From NCBI GenBank assembly GCA_019752635.1, contig JAIELX010000120.1, forward strand, positions 1 through 64,000: a stretch of 64,000 nucleotides of DNA. Direction: 5' to 3'. Origin of the DNA: Candidatus Obscuribacterales bacterium. GTDB lineage: Bacteria; Cyanobacteriota; Vampirovibrionia; Obscuribacterales; Obscuribacteraceae. Shown piece after piece: positions 1 to 8,553 of the stretch. Under the pieces are notes generated by a model, which ran no database searches, was not told the origin of the DNA, and saw only the letters and a program-made list of their open reading frames with translations. A program made the position numbers and the translations under genes. Within the stretch, counting starts at the first letter, position 1; the number at the start of each line of letters is the position of its first letter.

Positions 1-300
1 AGATTCCGCGCTAGCCGGTGGTGGCGTTGGAGGAGTGGTATCAGCGAGAAGATCGTTCAATCCGCCGGAAACCGGAGATTCCGCGCTAGCCGGTGGTGGC
101 GTTGGAGGAGTGGTATCAGCGAGAAGATCGTTCAATCCGCCGGAAACCGGAGTCTGCGCGCTAGCAGGTGGTGGCGTTGGAGGAGTGGTATCAGCGAGAA
201 GATCGTTCAGCCCGCCGGAAACCGGAGATTCCGCGCTAGCAGGTGGTGGCGTTGGAGGAGTGGTATCAGCGAGAAGATCGTTCAATCCGCGGGAAACCGG
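1..300 (-). repeat. Four 75-bp tandem repeats
   Basis: Four copies of a 75-bp unit begin at 1, 76, 151 and 226. They differ at only a few positions, such as the unit start at 151 and a base near 290. The unit is in frame and encodes 25 residues containing LNDLLAD and a TTPPTPPPAS linker. The array probably continues left of the window. The near-identity points to recent expansion or homogenisation. Confidence 0.95.
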
Positions 301-1806
301 AGTTGCCTTAGCGGGCTCCTCTGGTGCTGGTTCATCGAATAGCGAATTAAGACTCGGCGAGCCACGTCCTGCGCGGGCCGGTTTGATGCTTAGAGGTGCA
401 GCTGCGGCTTCGGGCTCATTGTCGGCAAAAAGTGAGTTAAGACCGGACGGCGACGGTGCCGAGGTTGAGGGCGCAGGGGTTGGCAGTGGTTTCGGCGGGT
501 CGAACAACGAACTGAGACCCTTGGCGGGAGCTTTCGGTGCTTCGGCAGAGCTTGCCGGAGCCGGATCTTCGAAAAGTGAGTTCAGTCCCTTGGCGGGCTT
601 TTCCGCGGGCACGTTTTCGACTGGTTCATCGGCAAACAGTGAGTTCAATCCGTTCGGCGTCGCTGGCTTCGCGGGAGTTGGCGGGGGGTCGGAGAGAAGC
701 GTATTTAACCCGCTGTCTGCCTGTTTCGCAGCTTCCTTTTCAAGCGTTTCAGGTACAGTCGCTTTCTCGGGGACTGCAGGTTTTGATGGCTCGTCATCAT
801 CGAACAAGCTTTGCAATGAAAGACCGCTACTAGCGGGTTTTGCTGCAGCCGGAGGTACAGGTTTTGCCTTTGGCAGTGCGTTATCTGAGAAGAGATCGCG
901 AAGTGAACCACTTGCCGAAGGTGGAGTTGGTTTGGCTGCCGGTGCAGGAGTCGCAGCGGCTGGATCGCCGAACAAATCACGAAGGTTGTTCGGCGCCGGT
1001 TTGACTGCTTCCGCCGGCTTTGCGGACGGGGCGTCATTGAACAAGTCTCGCAAAGCATTTCCTTGAGGTTGTGGCTTCGCTGCAGGAGAATCCGAAAAGA
1101 GATCACGGAGAGCAGAGGCTGCCGCTGGCGCTGCATCCGGAGCGGCATCCGGTGCATTGTCCGCATCTACTGCTGCTGACGGATTCTTTACGTATAACTG
1201 AAGGTAGTCCGCTAACTTGGGCGACTTGCTGGCAATCGACAGCGCTCCTGGATCGATTAACGACATGAACAGTTCATCGAGTGGAACAGGAGCATTTGCC
1301 AGCGTAGGATCCGTTGGAATGCCCAATGAAGTTAGGTAAAAATAGAGAGGATCAGGCAATCCGTCCTTCACTTTACCCCGGTTTCCCTTTCCTGGCCACT
1401 TGTTGAGGTCTGTCGCTAGTTTCTTGATTGTATCCTCGTTTATTGCTTTGGTTAGATGCGCGGAGCAGTAGGCGAAGCACTGTCCTGCTTCTGCGGCCTC
1501 GGAAACTTTTGAGGACATGACCATATCGAGCATCCCCATTTCGAAGGAGGTTGCATCAATGTAGTAAGCCATTGCTAGTCCGGCGTCAACGCGGAAAATG
1601 AAAGCAACGCCGTCCAACTCCGCTGATTCATTTAGATTGTCGAGCGAAGCAAATGGTTTGAGAATGAATAGCAGGTCGCCACGTTGACCTTGCTCAACTT
1701 GTTCGGAAGCCCAAGCATCGGGGGGGGTCTCCATTCCTTGTATCCAGGCCGCAAGGCCTTGGCGGAATTTCGAATTTGTTGGTGCTGCAGGTATCGTAAT
1801 CTTCAT
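1..1806 (-). CDS. Linear-motif array protein (3' end beyond the left edge)
   Basis: The frame is open without a stop from an ATG at 1806 to the window edge (602 codons), so the C-terminus is missing. Residues 1-210 look globular, with no signal peptide or membrane segment, and match no family I recognise. From about residue 230 the protein becomes Pro/Ala-rich and repeats a short motif, L-[RN]-[DS]-L-[FL]-x-D, for example LRDLFSD, LRDLFND, LQSLFDD, LNSLFAD and LNDLLAD. I count 15 copies in the window, spaced about 20-35 residues apart. The last four lie in perfect 25-residue repeats. It starts 26 bp after the coiled-coil gene 1833-3149 and is probably in its operon. Inference: a cytoplasmic scaffold that presents many identical docking peptides, possibly to its coiled-coil neighbours. 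The long plus-strand frame opposite it is a shadow. Confidence 0.8.
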   Translation of the reverse strand, partial: MKITIPAAPTNSKFRQGLAAWIQGMETPPDAWASEQVEQGQRGDLLFILKPFASLDNLNESAELDGVAFIFRVDAGLAMAYYIDATSFEMGMLDMVMSSKVSEAAEAGQCFAYCSAHLTKAINEDTIKKLATDLNKWPGKGNRGKVKDGLPDPLYFYLTSLGIPTDPTLANAPVPLDELFMSLIDPGALSIASKSPKLADYLQLYVKNPSAAVDADNAPDAAPDAAPAAASALRDLFSDSPAAKPQPQGNALRDLFNDAPSAKPAEAVKPAPNNLRDLFGDPAAATPAPAAKPTPPSASGSLRDLFSDNALPKAKPVPPAAAKPASSGLSLQSLFDDDEPSKPAVPEKATVPETLEKEAAKQADSGLNTLLSDPPPTPAKPATPNGLNSLFADEPVENVPAEKPAKGLNSLFEDPAPASSAEAPKAPAKGLSSLFDPPKPLPTPAPSTSAPSPSGLNSLFADNEPEAAAAPLSIKPARAGRGSPSLNSLFDEPAPEEPAKATPVSRGLNDLLADTTPPTPPPASAESPVSGGLNDLLADTTPPTPPPASAQTPVSGGLNDLLADTTPPTPPPASAESPVSGGLNDLLADTTPPTPPPASAES

Positions 1807-1832
1807 CTCATGCTCCAGTTAACTCAATTGCT

Positions 1833-3149
1833 TCAGTTGTCCGCCATTCCTGCCATGATCTTGGCGTACTGCGCTTCTAGGGCTGTTAAACGCGAATTGA
1901 GTTGTTTGTCCTTCTCTTCAAATGTAGAACGATGCATCTCCAGGACTCGATCAACTTCGAATTTGAGCGAATCAAGCGACACCGACAGATTCTTCTCGGA
2001 AGTGTGCAGCAGTGTTGCAAAACGGGTTTTGTAGACCTGCACGCTGTTGGTAAGCTGTTTGTTAAGTTCGTTCGACATCTTCTCCATGTCGCCCGACATT
2101 TCTTCCAGTAGTGCTTTGGCACTATCGGAGCTGAATTCCATTGCTTTAGCCTGCATCGCGTCGTCGTAACGTTTTCGCGTTTCACTGGAAGTTTTGTCGC
2201 CTTTCTCGCGCAGCTCTTGTTCAGTTGTGGCCAGAAGTTGGGATAGCTTATCTACCGCTTCAGCCGTTTGTTCTTTTAGCGTCGCGAGTGTTTTCGCCGG
2301 TGCTTCAACGCTTTTCTTGCGCGCTACTTCAAACTCTGCTTGACGCTCTTTTTCCATCTCTGCGAGTTCTTGTTCGCTTGCAGCGCACACGTTGTCGAAT
2401 CGCTGCTTCAATTCGGTTTCTATTTCCTGGCGAATTGTTTGAATAGCAGTCGGCTGCTCCGAGCTGATTTTTATCAGCTGTCCTTCGATTTGAGCGCAAA
2501 CAGACTTTAATGTCTTTAGTTGCGTTGCGTGCTCTGTTTTGGCTGTTTCCGCCAATTGTGCCGCACCGTCTTGCAGCTCTTTCGTGACCTCGCCGATGGC
2601 TACGGTCAACGTGTCCTGTGCTTCCTTTATATTGCCGGCTAAACCGCTCGAGCTGCGCTCTCTTTCTTCGGACAAAACAGCCCGAGCTTTTCGCGCTGCG
2701 GCATCCAGCTCGTTCAATGCCGTGTCGACAGTGGTGCGAGTTTCCGTAGTAGCAGACCGAAAACCGTTCTGCAAAGGAACTAAAGACTGACCAACTCTGT
2801 CGGTACTGAGCTCGCCGTGCCATTCCTGCTGATAAAGAAACTCTCTGGTCAACTGTGAAACTCTAAAGTCCAGATCTTCCTTTATATGTAGAAGGTGCTG
2901 CTCGTTGTATGCCAAGATCTGAACGATTGCCTCTCGATGCTTCTCTTGCATCGATTGAATCTGTGTCTGCAATTGCTCGTTAGCTTTTGTTTCTACCAGT
3001 TCTAATCGCCTTTTCGATTCCTGTAGTCGTTGCTCTCCGGCGCCGTTTTTCAATGCCGCACAGCGCTCCAGCAGTTCCTTCCGCTTTTCTGCCAACTCGT
3101 CCAGTCGCTTTCTGCCTGTTTCAAAAATGTCTTTTAGATTCTTGCTCAT
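1833..3149 (-). CDS. Coiled-coil protein B
   Basis: This 438-residue protein is almost entirely predicted helix, rich in Glu, Lys, Gln, Leu and Ala with heptad-like spacing. It has no signal peptide, membrane segment or catalytic motif. It starts MSKNLKDIFETGRKR and ends near a leucine-rich ALEAQYAKIMAG segment. Its ATG lies two bases after the stop of the upstream coiled-coil gene, which suggests translational coupling, and the linear-motif gene follows. The composition resembles apolipoprotein-like or methyl-accepting-type helical bundles, but no signalling hairpin is recognisable. Inference: a cytoplasmic filament or scaffold component acting with its two neighbours. The function is unknown. 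Confidence 0.8.
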   Translation of the reverse strand: MSKNLKDIFETGRKRLDELAEKRKELLERCAALKNGAGEQRLQESKRRLELVETKANEQLQTQIQSMQEKHREAIVQILAYNEQHLLHIKEDLDFRVSQLTREFLYQQEWHGELSTDRVGQSLVPLQNGFRSATTETRTTVDTALNELDAAARKARAVLSEERERSSSGLAGNIKEAQDTLTVAIGEVTKELQDGAAQLAETAKTEHATQLKTLKSVCAQIEGQLIKISSEQPTAIQTIRQEIETELKQRFDNVCAASEQELAEMEKERQAEFEVARKKSVEAPAKTLATLKEQTAEAVDKLSQLLATTEQELREKGDKTSSETRKRYDDAMQAKAMEFSSDSAKALLEEMSGDMEKMSNELNKQLTNSVQVYKTRFATLLHTSEKNLSVSLDSLKFEVDRVLEMHRSTFEEKDKQLNSRLTALEAQYAKIMAGMADN

Positions 3150-3151
3150 TT

Positions 3152-4528
3152 CTAGAAATCCAAATCGGCATGGGATAACGCACTGACGAATTCATCAAGC
3201 TCGGACGCAGCGGCTTCCAGCTCAGAAAGCTGTCTTTCGACGTCGGTACTCTCTTTATCGAATGTCTTGAAAATTTCCTCCAGCTGTTCCGTCGCGGCTT
3301 TGCATTCCTTCTCGAGGTTATGCGTTTTTTCCTCACGCTGCTTAGCCAGCAGATTTTTGAACTCTTCGAAGTCGGCTTCGAAAGACTTTTCCGTATCGGC
3401 CAGGCAGGCTCTTACGGAGCCAGCGGTGCTTTTTCGTAGATTGAGGAAGAGTTCTTTCAACTCTTTGTCTTTGGAAGCTGTAACCTTGAGACCCGCTTTT
3501 TCGTGTTCTGCCAACCCTTCCAGTACTTCCTTCTGTGCTGTACGCTCAAAATCCTCAAGCTTTTGGATGAAACGCTCGATGTACGTTTCTTCGAATTGAT
3601 GAAGCGTTAGTTTCGTTTCCTCGCCAATCAAGCTAAGCTGCTCTTCCACTTGATCGACCGCATTCTGTAGTTCGCGTGCGCAACGAACCGACGCATTCTT
3701 GATAGCTTTAGCGTGAACTTCGGTCTGCATCTTCGCTACGGTAGAGCTTGTCTCCTCGAATGCCTCAGGTAGGGCGCGCATCGATGCTAAGTCGGCTGCG
3801 ATGCTTGAAGTCACTTTGTCCTCGGTCAGAGCGTTCTGGCTGAGAGTCGATATTCTGGCTGAGGGAGCTGTCGATTGCATTTGTGTCTGAAGGGTTTCGG
3901 ACATTCTTTCAATTATCTTTCGCGCCTCATCGCGAAGCGAGACTTCAATTGTTTTCGTAAGCGATTTGAGTTCGCTTACCGAATTCTCCGTTTGTGTAAG
4001 GAGAATTTGCTGCTGTTGGGTTTGAAACTCATCCAGAAGTTGCTTGCTTCTGCCTATTTCTGCCGCCACTTCATTGGCGAATGTGGTTTTGGCGGTGCTG
4101 AGCTGTTTTGAGTGCCCCGTTATATCTTGTGCCAGCTTTGCTTCTACGCCCGCAAGTTGTTCCTGGTACCGGGTTACGCCTTCCTGAATTTTCTGCTCGA
4201 AGGTTAGGACGAGTTCTTCCAGTTTCACCGTCAGATATTCTCGAACCCTGGCTCCTGCTTCTGATAGTGTCTGCAGTTCTTGCTTTCTCAGCTCCACCAG
4301 TTCATCAAGAATCTGTTGGCGTTCTTCCTGCAGGCTGTTGACGGATGCCCTCAGTTCTTCTTCGACGCTGGCGTCCGATTGCTCAATGTGCACTTTTGCA
4401 CTATCGGTTAACTGTACGTTGAGCTTCAGGGCTTCTTCGTAGGTCTGCGCAATCGCAACTTCCAGTTCCCGGGAAGCTTTGGAAACAGCAGCTAGAAATA
4501 GTTTTGCAGGAGAGTCTTGGGGTTCCAT
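3152..4528 (-). CDS. Coiled-coil protein A
   Basis: This 458-residue all-helical coiled-coil protein lacks a signal peptide or membrane segment. The frame is open upstream to 4576, but the ATG at 4528 is preferred because GGGAGGT sits seven bases before it. The protein then starts MEPQDSPAKLF. Glu/Lys/Gln/Leu-rich heptads fill most of its length, broken around residues 220-260 by a Ser/Thr-rich stretch. It is the first gene of the apparent three-gene minus-strand operon, with a two-base gap to the next gene. It resembles the downstream coiled-coil gene in style and size, so the pair may be diverged paralogues that form a hetero-oligomer. No known family is recognised. Confidence 0.8.
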   Translation of the reverse strand: MEPQDSPAKLFLAAVSKASRELEVAIAQTYEEALKLNVQLTDSAKVHIEQSDASVEEELRASVNSLQEERQQILDELVELRKQELQTLSEAGARVREYLTVKLEELVLTFEQKIQEGVTRYQEQLAGVEAKLAQDITGHSKQLSTAKTTFANEVAAEIGRSKQLLDEFQTQQQQILLTQTENSVSELKSLTKTIEVSLRDEARKIIERMSETLQTQMQSTAPSARISTLSQNALTEDKVTSSIAADLASMRALPEAFEETSSTVAKMQTEVHAKAIKNASVRCARELQNAVDQVEEQLSLIGEETKLTLHQFEETYIERFIQKLEDFERTAQKEVLEGLAEHEKAGLKVTASKDKELKELFLNLRKSTAGSVRACLADTEKSFEADFEEFKNLLAKQREEKTHNLEKECKAATEQLEEIFKTFDKESTDVERQLSELEAAASELDEFVSALSHADLDF

Positions 4529-4608
4529 TTTCGCTACCTCCCGGGAGCGCGCATAATCCATATGCCCAATTTGCATATAAGGAGCCTGAGTTTCATGCAG
4601 AAAAAGGA

Positions 4609-4637
4609 CAAATATTGAAAAGATTGCCTCTTTGCAA
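4609..4637 (-). promoter_or_regulatory. Candidate sigma-70 promoter of the coiled-coil operon
   Basis: On the minus strand TTGCAA (4637-4632) and TATTTG (4614-4609) are separated by 17 bases. This would start transcription near 4602, about 75 bases before the ATG at 4528. It is a motif match by eye only. Confidence 0.35.
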
Positions 4638-4925
4638 CCGTCTCGTGACTCCGCCGTCAGGATTGGTTATTCGGAAACGGGCTGATAAATAAATACTTGC
4701 AGGCAAATTCTGCCACCGTTACGGCGGGGACCAGGACTTCACCGTCGCCGAGTTGTCCGAGAATCTACGATATTTTGTCTGCAACATTCTTCTGTTTGGC
4801 GGATCTATTGCACTACAGGCGGTGCGGCTCAAGACTGCGTCTCGATTTGATTGTCAGTTCTCCAATCAAACACTGAGCCCGTTTTCCGATTTCCTGTTTT
4901 AATTTGACGTTGCTGTCTAGCGCTC
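4638..4925. other. Intergenic, no gene seen
   Basis: This gap lies between the coiled-coil operon promoter region and the 3' end of the cytochrome gene. I see no convincing reading frame, RNA gene or T-run terminator in it. Confidence 0.6.
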
Positions 4926-6920
4926 TTAGCTGTGCGATGCTGATTGCCTGCCGGTTTTCTTTCGCGTCGAGACCGGTTTCAAAACTGTTCGCGCAACCGG
5001 CTTTGCCGGGATCGAAAGTGCGTCGGGGAATCCGTCGCGATCGTCGTCTTTCAAGTACTTAAGGTTGCAACCATAGGCGTCGCTTACATTTGTCAGTGCG
5101 TTCGATTGAACTTTTACGCCGTGCGGATTCGTCACTTCGCCTTCAATTTGCCCGGGAACTTTGAATAGCCATTCCGGATTCAGCCGCTCTATTCCCGTGT
5201 CTTTTCCCGCAACCATGAAATGTTCTGTAATCTTTCCGTCGCCGTCGACATCGCAAGGCAGATCGTCTGTGGAGTACAGTGCAAGACCGCGCAAGAACTC
5301 CAAAAGCGCCACACGATCGGATTCCGACAGCTGTTTGTAGGCTTTCGATTCGGACTCGGCTTCGCCGCCGTGGCGGCGAATGACTTCGTCTAGACTTAAA
5401 CTTGCGCCGTCATGTCCATAGGGTGCTGTGCTGCCGACTCCCCACAGAGGCGCTGTGCGCCAGGATTTTATCAAGGTACCGTCGAACTGCATTTGATAAA
5501 ACTCGGGACCCAGATCGTGATGTATGAAGTCTGAGTAAACCTGTCGTGCTGTAAAGGCGTTCCGCGCTGGCGAGCCATTCTTCGTTAGTCGCTCGAGGCG
5601 TCCTTCCAGGCGGTTCGTCGTCGGATTATGCGTTACTGATACATCGAAGAATCTCCTGTCACCCGGATACTGCTTCGTGTAGTCTGCATCACCACTGTTG
5701 TTTGCTTCGATCTTCCAATCTTGCACGTGACAGTGCGCGCAGTTTAGTGACTTGAACAGTGCCTGACCCTTTTGCTTCAGCGGCGTGTTGATCGCCGTTG
5801 CCGGCCTAGGGTGATTGAGTTGGTAAAACTCAATCAGATCCATGTCTCCCTCGGACAGTTCTTCCACCACGCCGTCGCGATCCGGATCGTCCATGCTGAA
5901 GCCTCTTGCATCTTTTGTTTGTCCGCGATCGCGTGTGCGTCCGTTGTAAAATTGCTGCGCCCCGAGTTGCGAAACAAGGGCAAAGCCGTTGGAATCGGGC
6001 TCTTCATTCAGCGTCGGATCGCAGGCCTGTAACCCCTGGTGATTGTCGAAAGCCTGACCTGTGAACGCGCGCAAAGTTGATGTAATTGGTATGCGACCTG
6101 CCAGACCTGCTCGCCCGTGTCCCCAGCCGAACACTTGAACTTCCAGGTTGTATCCTTTTACTCCCTCATCTTTCAATGATCGAGCCCACGGAATTCTCTT
6201 TCCGTTTGCGTCCACATACCAAACAAAGCACACGCTATTGAGGTCCGGTTTGCCGTCCTTATCTGCGTCGCCAAAGGATCCGAGATCGATCGCGGTACTA
6301 CCTTCTTCGCCGGCAGGAAGATTCGTTACCACCGCACGCACCGTGTCTGCTTCGCCGATATCGATGTATCCGTTACGGTTGACGTCGGCCTTTTCCATCA
6401 ATTTCAGTCGCATTTGCCAGCCTATCATCTCCAGTACGCCGCCGCCAAACACGTGCGGGGTGTTTCGCCCCTGTCCGCTGTTTTTGAACATGGTGGCGCC
6501 AGCGCCACCATCACGAAACGGCACGTTGTGGCAAAGTGCGCATGATGCTACGTGGTCTCTGGTCATTATCTTGCTGACCTGATCCTCCAGAACTCTGCCC
6601 GCCATCTGTCCCGGTTCGCCGAATACTCCATCGGACTTTGAGAATTCACGAACGAAGAGCTCGCGTCCGCGCTGGTAACCGAGCCAGGGATCGGTTTTGA
6701 ACAAGTATTCCGTAGCACCGGAATCGTCCACGTTGGTAGAATGCACTGCGCGTACTCGCGGACATTTTATCGATCTGCCGGTTAAGTCTTTCGGGCGTTC
6801 GATCGGATCATCGGCGGAGTTCCCCGGGCGTTCAGGGGACCAGTTTATGTCGCCGCCGAAGGCGGGGGTGGAAAGCAATGCCAGTGCTACTAAAATGCTT
6901 CTATTGATCAATGTTTTCAT
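4926..6920 (-). CDS. Di-haem oxidoreductase, DUF1111/MauG-like putative peroxidase
   Basis: This 664-residue secreted c-type cytochrome begins with a signal peptide ending near TPAFGG. Two haem-binding motifs are visible, CALCH at about residue 127 and CAHCH at about 394. The C-terminal segment RTAPLWGVG...APYGHDG is typical of the MauG/cytochrome c peroxidase and DUF1111 (DHOR) families, which handle peroxide or oxidise thiols and proteins in the periplasm. Unusually, at least five calcium-loop-like motifs are interspersed: DVNRNGYIDIGE, DADKDGKPD, DPDRDGVVEE, DVDGDGKITE and DDDRDGFPD. It lies 84 bp downstream of the DUF2330 genes on the same strand and may be cotranscribed. The family is clear; the substrate is unknown. 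Confidence 0.88.
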   Translation of the reverse strand: MKTLINRSILVALALLSTPAFGGDINWSPERPGNSADDPIERPKDLTGRSIKCPRVRAVHSTNVDDSGATEYLFKTDPWLGYQRGRELFVREFSKSDGVFGEPGQMAGRVLEDQVSKIMTRDHVASCALCHNVPFRDGGAGATMFKNSGQGRNTPHVFGGGVLEMIGWQMRLKLMEKADVNRNGYIDIGEADTVRAVVTNLPAGEEGSTAIDLGSFGDADKDGKPDLNSVCFVWYVDANGKRIPWARSLKDEGVKGYNLEVQVFGWGHGRAGLAGRIPITSTLRAFTGQAFDNHQGLQACDPTLNEEPDSNGFALVSQLGAQQFYNGRTRDRGQTKDARGFSMDDPDRDGVVEELSEGDMDLIEFYQLNHPRPATAINTPLKQKGQALFKSLNCAHCHVQDWKIEANNSGDADYTKQYPGDRRFFDVSVTHNPTTNRLEGRLERLTKNGSPARNAFTARQVYSDFIHHDLGPEFYQMQFDGTLIKSWRTAPLWGVGSTAPYGHDGASLSLDEVIRRHGGEAESESKAYKQLSESDRVALLEFLRGLALYSTDDLPCDVDGDGKITEHFMVAGKDTGIERLNPEWLFKVPGQIEGEVTNPHGVKVQSNALTNVSDAYGCNLKYLKDDDRDGFPDALSIPAKPVARTVLKPVSTRKKTGRQSASHS

Positions 6921-6971
6921 CGGAGCTCTTACCTGAGACTTTCTACCGGTAAACGGTTGGTGAGGACCTTG

Positions 6972-6995
6972 CGCAAAGCACGGTCGAGCTTTGCG
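6972..6995 (-). terminator. Hairpin after first DUF2330 gene
   Basis: A perfect 8-bp inverted repeat (CGCAAAGC / GCTTTGCG) with an 8-base loop starts about ten bases after the stop codon of the DUF2330 gene at 7005. No T-run follows, so it may be a weak terminator, a processing site or an mRNA-stabilising stem. Confidence 0.4.
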
Positions 6996-7004
6996 AGTCT
7001 TTGG

Positions 7005-8432
7005 TTATGGAGGCGACGTCGGCATTATGCGCGTATAGGTCTGCTGCTTCTCTTTCGGCACTTCTACAAGCAGCAAATCGTCGGTCATTTCATCTTTTCG
7101 CAGCTGTCTGCGAAATTTTGTGACCCACTGCGATTTTTGCAAATGTCCCTTAAGACGACTCAAGGCTTTTACTTCTTCTAGTGGAGCCTCTCTTGCCGGA
7201 TACCACGAGTATCTCGTTCTGTTGTATCCCTGTTGATTTGAAGGGTTTCGTACGATCATTCCTTTGGACGGTTGGTACATGTCTTCCCATTGAGCGAGTC
7301 GGGTTTTTGCGTGCTCTGCGAGTTGTTTGTCGGCGCTCTCCTTTAGGTATTGCGCGCGCATGTCGCTGAGAAACTCGCTCAGTGAGACGGATTTGGCGCC
7401 GGGTAGCAAATTGCCCGTACCGGCCTGTCCGTAGTTTTTCAACGGATCTTCCATCACGCTCATTTCGGAATCAGTAAGCTCTTTGGCCCACTCCAGTTTT
7501 GTGGTTTCGAATTTTGCGTCCTTTTGGCGTTTTTCGCTCAACCAATTTTGGTGCTGATCGAGTTCGACTTGTTCGTCTTTAAGTGCACCGCAACCGAGAA
7601 GGTAGGTGATGTACATTGTTCGATATGATGGTCGCCAGGACATGTCTCCGGTAAGATCCATTTGCTTCGGAGCTTGGACGTAGAACAGCGCATCGGTCTT
7701 GTCTTTTACCGAAAGCTGCGTGATCTTCAACGGATAGACACACTGTGCTGTTGAGAAGGTGAATCTGGTCGGGGTTACTTCGCCGGAGTAAGAACCGTTG
7801 GCGGTTCTTTTCATTTGCTTGGGGTCAATTTTCATAACGGTGAAGAACCACTTCTTTTTAATGTAGAAGTTAAGCGTGTTCTGATCTCCCCCGTAGGAGT
7901 ATTTGTTTTGTTTGAGCCAATCGAACAATCCGTTAGCGTCGTCGGCAACAATGATCTTGTAGTCGAGTGAACCGACCACGCCCGACTCCAGTATCGTTAC
8001 AGGTTTCTTGCCGACCAGATCCGCTCCTGCAAGACCCAGAGAAGCTCCTCCTTTCTTGTTCTGCTTATACTTAATTGTCGGGTCGCCGGGGCCATAAATG
8101 GGCACCGGTAGCGGCATCAATATCGTGTAGATGGCCAGGTCTTTAAAGAAGTCGCGTGCCATTTCATCCAACTTGGGACGAGATGGAGTCGGTATGACCA
8201 TCCCGAAGTCCATGGCATTGCCTTCGAACTTTGGTTGCACCGTAAACGCTTCTGTTTTGGATTGGGGATTCCAGGTTATAAAAGCTTTCTGTCCCGGCTG
8301 GTTGATGTCCTTATCCTTCGCCGCGAAGTAGCAACATGCCGCGTTGACACTCAGCGGGGGGCTCTGCCAGCCGACACTAGCGCATAGTGCCATTAGCGTC
8401 AGTGCTGTTATGATACTGTATTTAGTGCCCAT
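7005..8432 (-). CDS. DUF2330 protein, paralogue 1
   Basis: This 475-residue secreted protein has a signal peptide up to about residue 31 and a mature N-terminus beginning with a Cys-Cys pair (ACCYFAAKDKDINQPGQ). It is followed by the DUF2330 core, which includes DFGMVIPTPSRPKLDEM. A GGGAGA ribosome site lies six bases before the ATG. DUF2330 proteins are conserved exported proteins of unknown function. It is one of three tandem copies; it lacks the insert seen after IYGP in paralogues 2 and 3 and is the most diverged. It sits upstream of the cytochrome gene on the same strand. The double cysteine could form a disulphide or bind metal or haem, which is inference only. Confidence 0.85.
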   Translation of the reverse strand: MGTKYSIITALTLMALCASVGWQSPPLSVNAACCYFAAKDKDINQPGQKAFITWNPQSKTEAFTVQPKFEGNAMDFGMVIPTPSRPKLDEMARDFFKDLAIYTILMPLPVPIYGPGDPTIKYKQNKKGGASLGLAGADLVGKKPVTILESGVVGSLDYKIIVADDANGLFDWLKQNKYSYGGDQNTLNFYIKKKWFFTVMKIDPKQMKRTANGSYSGEVTPTRFTFSTAQCVYPLKITQLSVKDKTDALFYVQAPKQMDLTGDMSWRPSYRTMYITYLLGCGALKDEQVELDQHQNWLSEKRQKDAKFETTKLEWAKELTDSEMSVMEDPLKNYGQAGTGNLLPGAKSVSLSEFLSDMRAQYLKESADKQLAEHAKTRLAQWEDMYQPSKGMIVRNPSNQQGYNRTRYSWYPAREAPLEEVKALSRLKGHLQKSQWVTKFRRQLRKDEMTDDLLLVEVPKEKQQTYTRIMPTSPP

Positions 8433-8516
8433 CGCGTTCTCCCGGGACGATCGTACTGAGTCCTCACTTCGTGTTGGCTTTTAGGAGCCGGGAGGAAGTC
8501 GGCGATCCCTGGAGCT

Positions 8517-8532
8517 GAAGCCAAAGGCTTTC
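8517..8532 (-). other. Intergenic hairpin between DUF2330 genes 2 and 1
   Basis: A short stem (GAAGCC / GGCTTTC, loop AAA) lies downstream of paralogue 2. The surrounding spacer resembles the spacer after paralogue 3: both share a CGGAGTTTAG stretch and a GGCTTCAG arm. It therefore appears to have been copied with the gene. Confidence 0.4.
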
Positions 8533-8553
8533 GGGTGTTGCTAAACTCCGGTT

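Noticed and set aside
35..1166. Plus-strand frame 35-1066 and minus frame 705-1166 over the linear-motif gene
   Set aside because: The third frame (minus, from ATG 1806) is open to the edge, has regular motif structure and continues the operon; the others are shadows.
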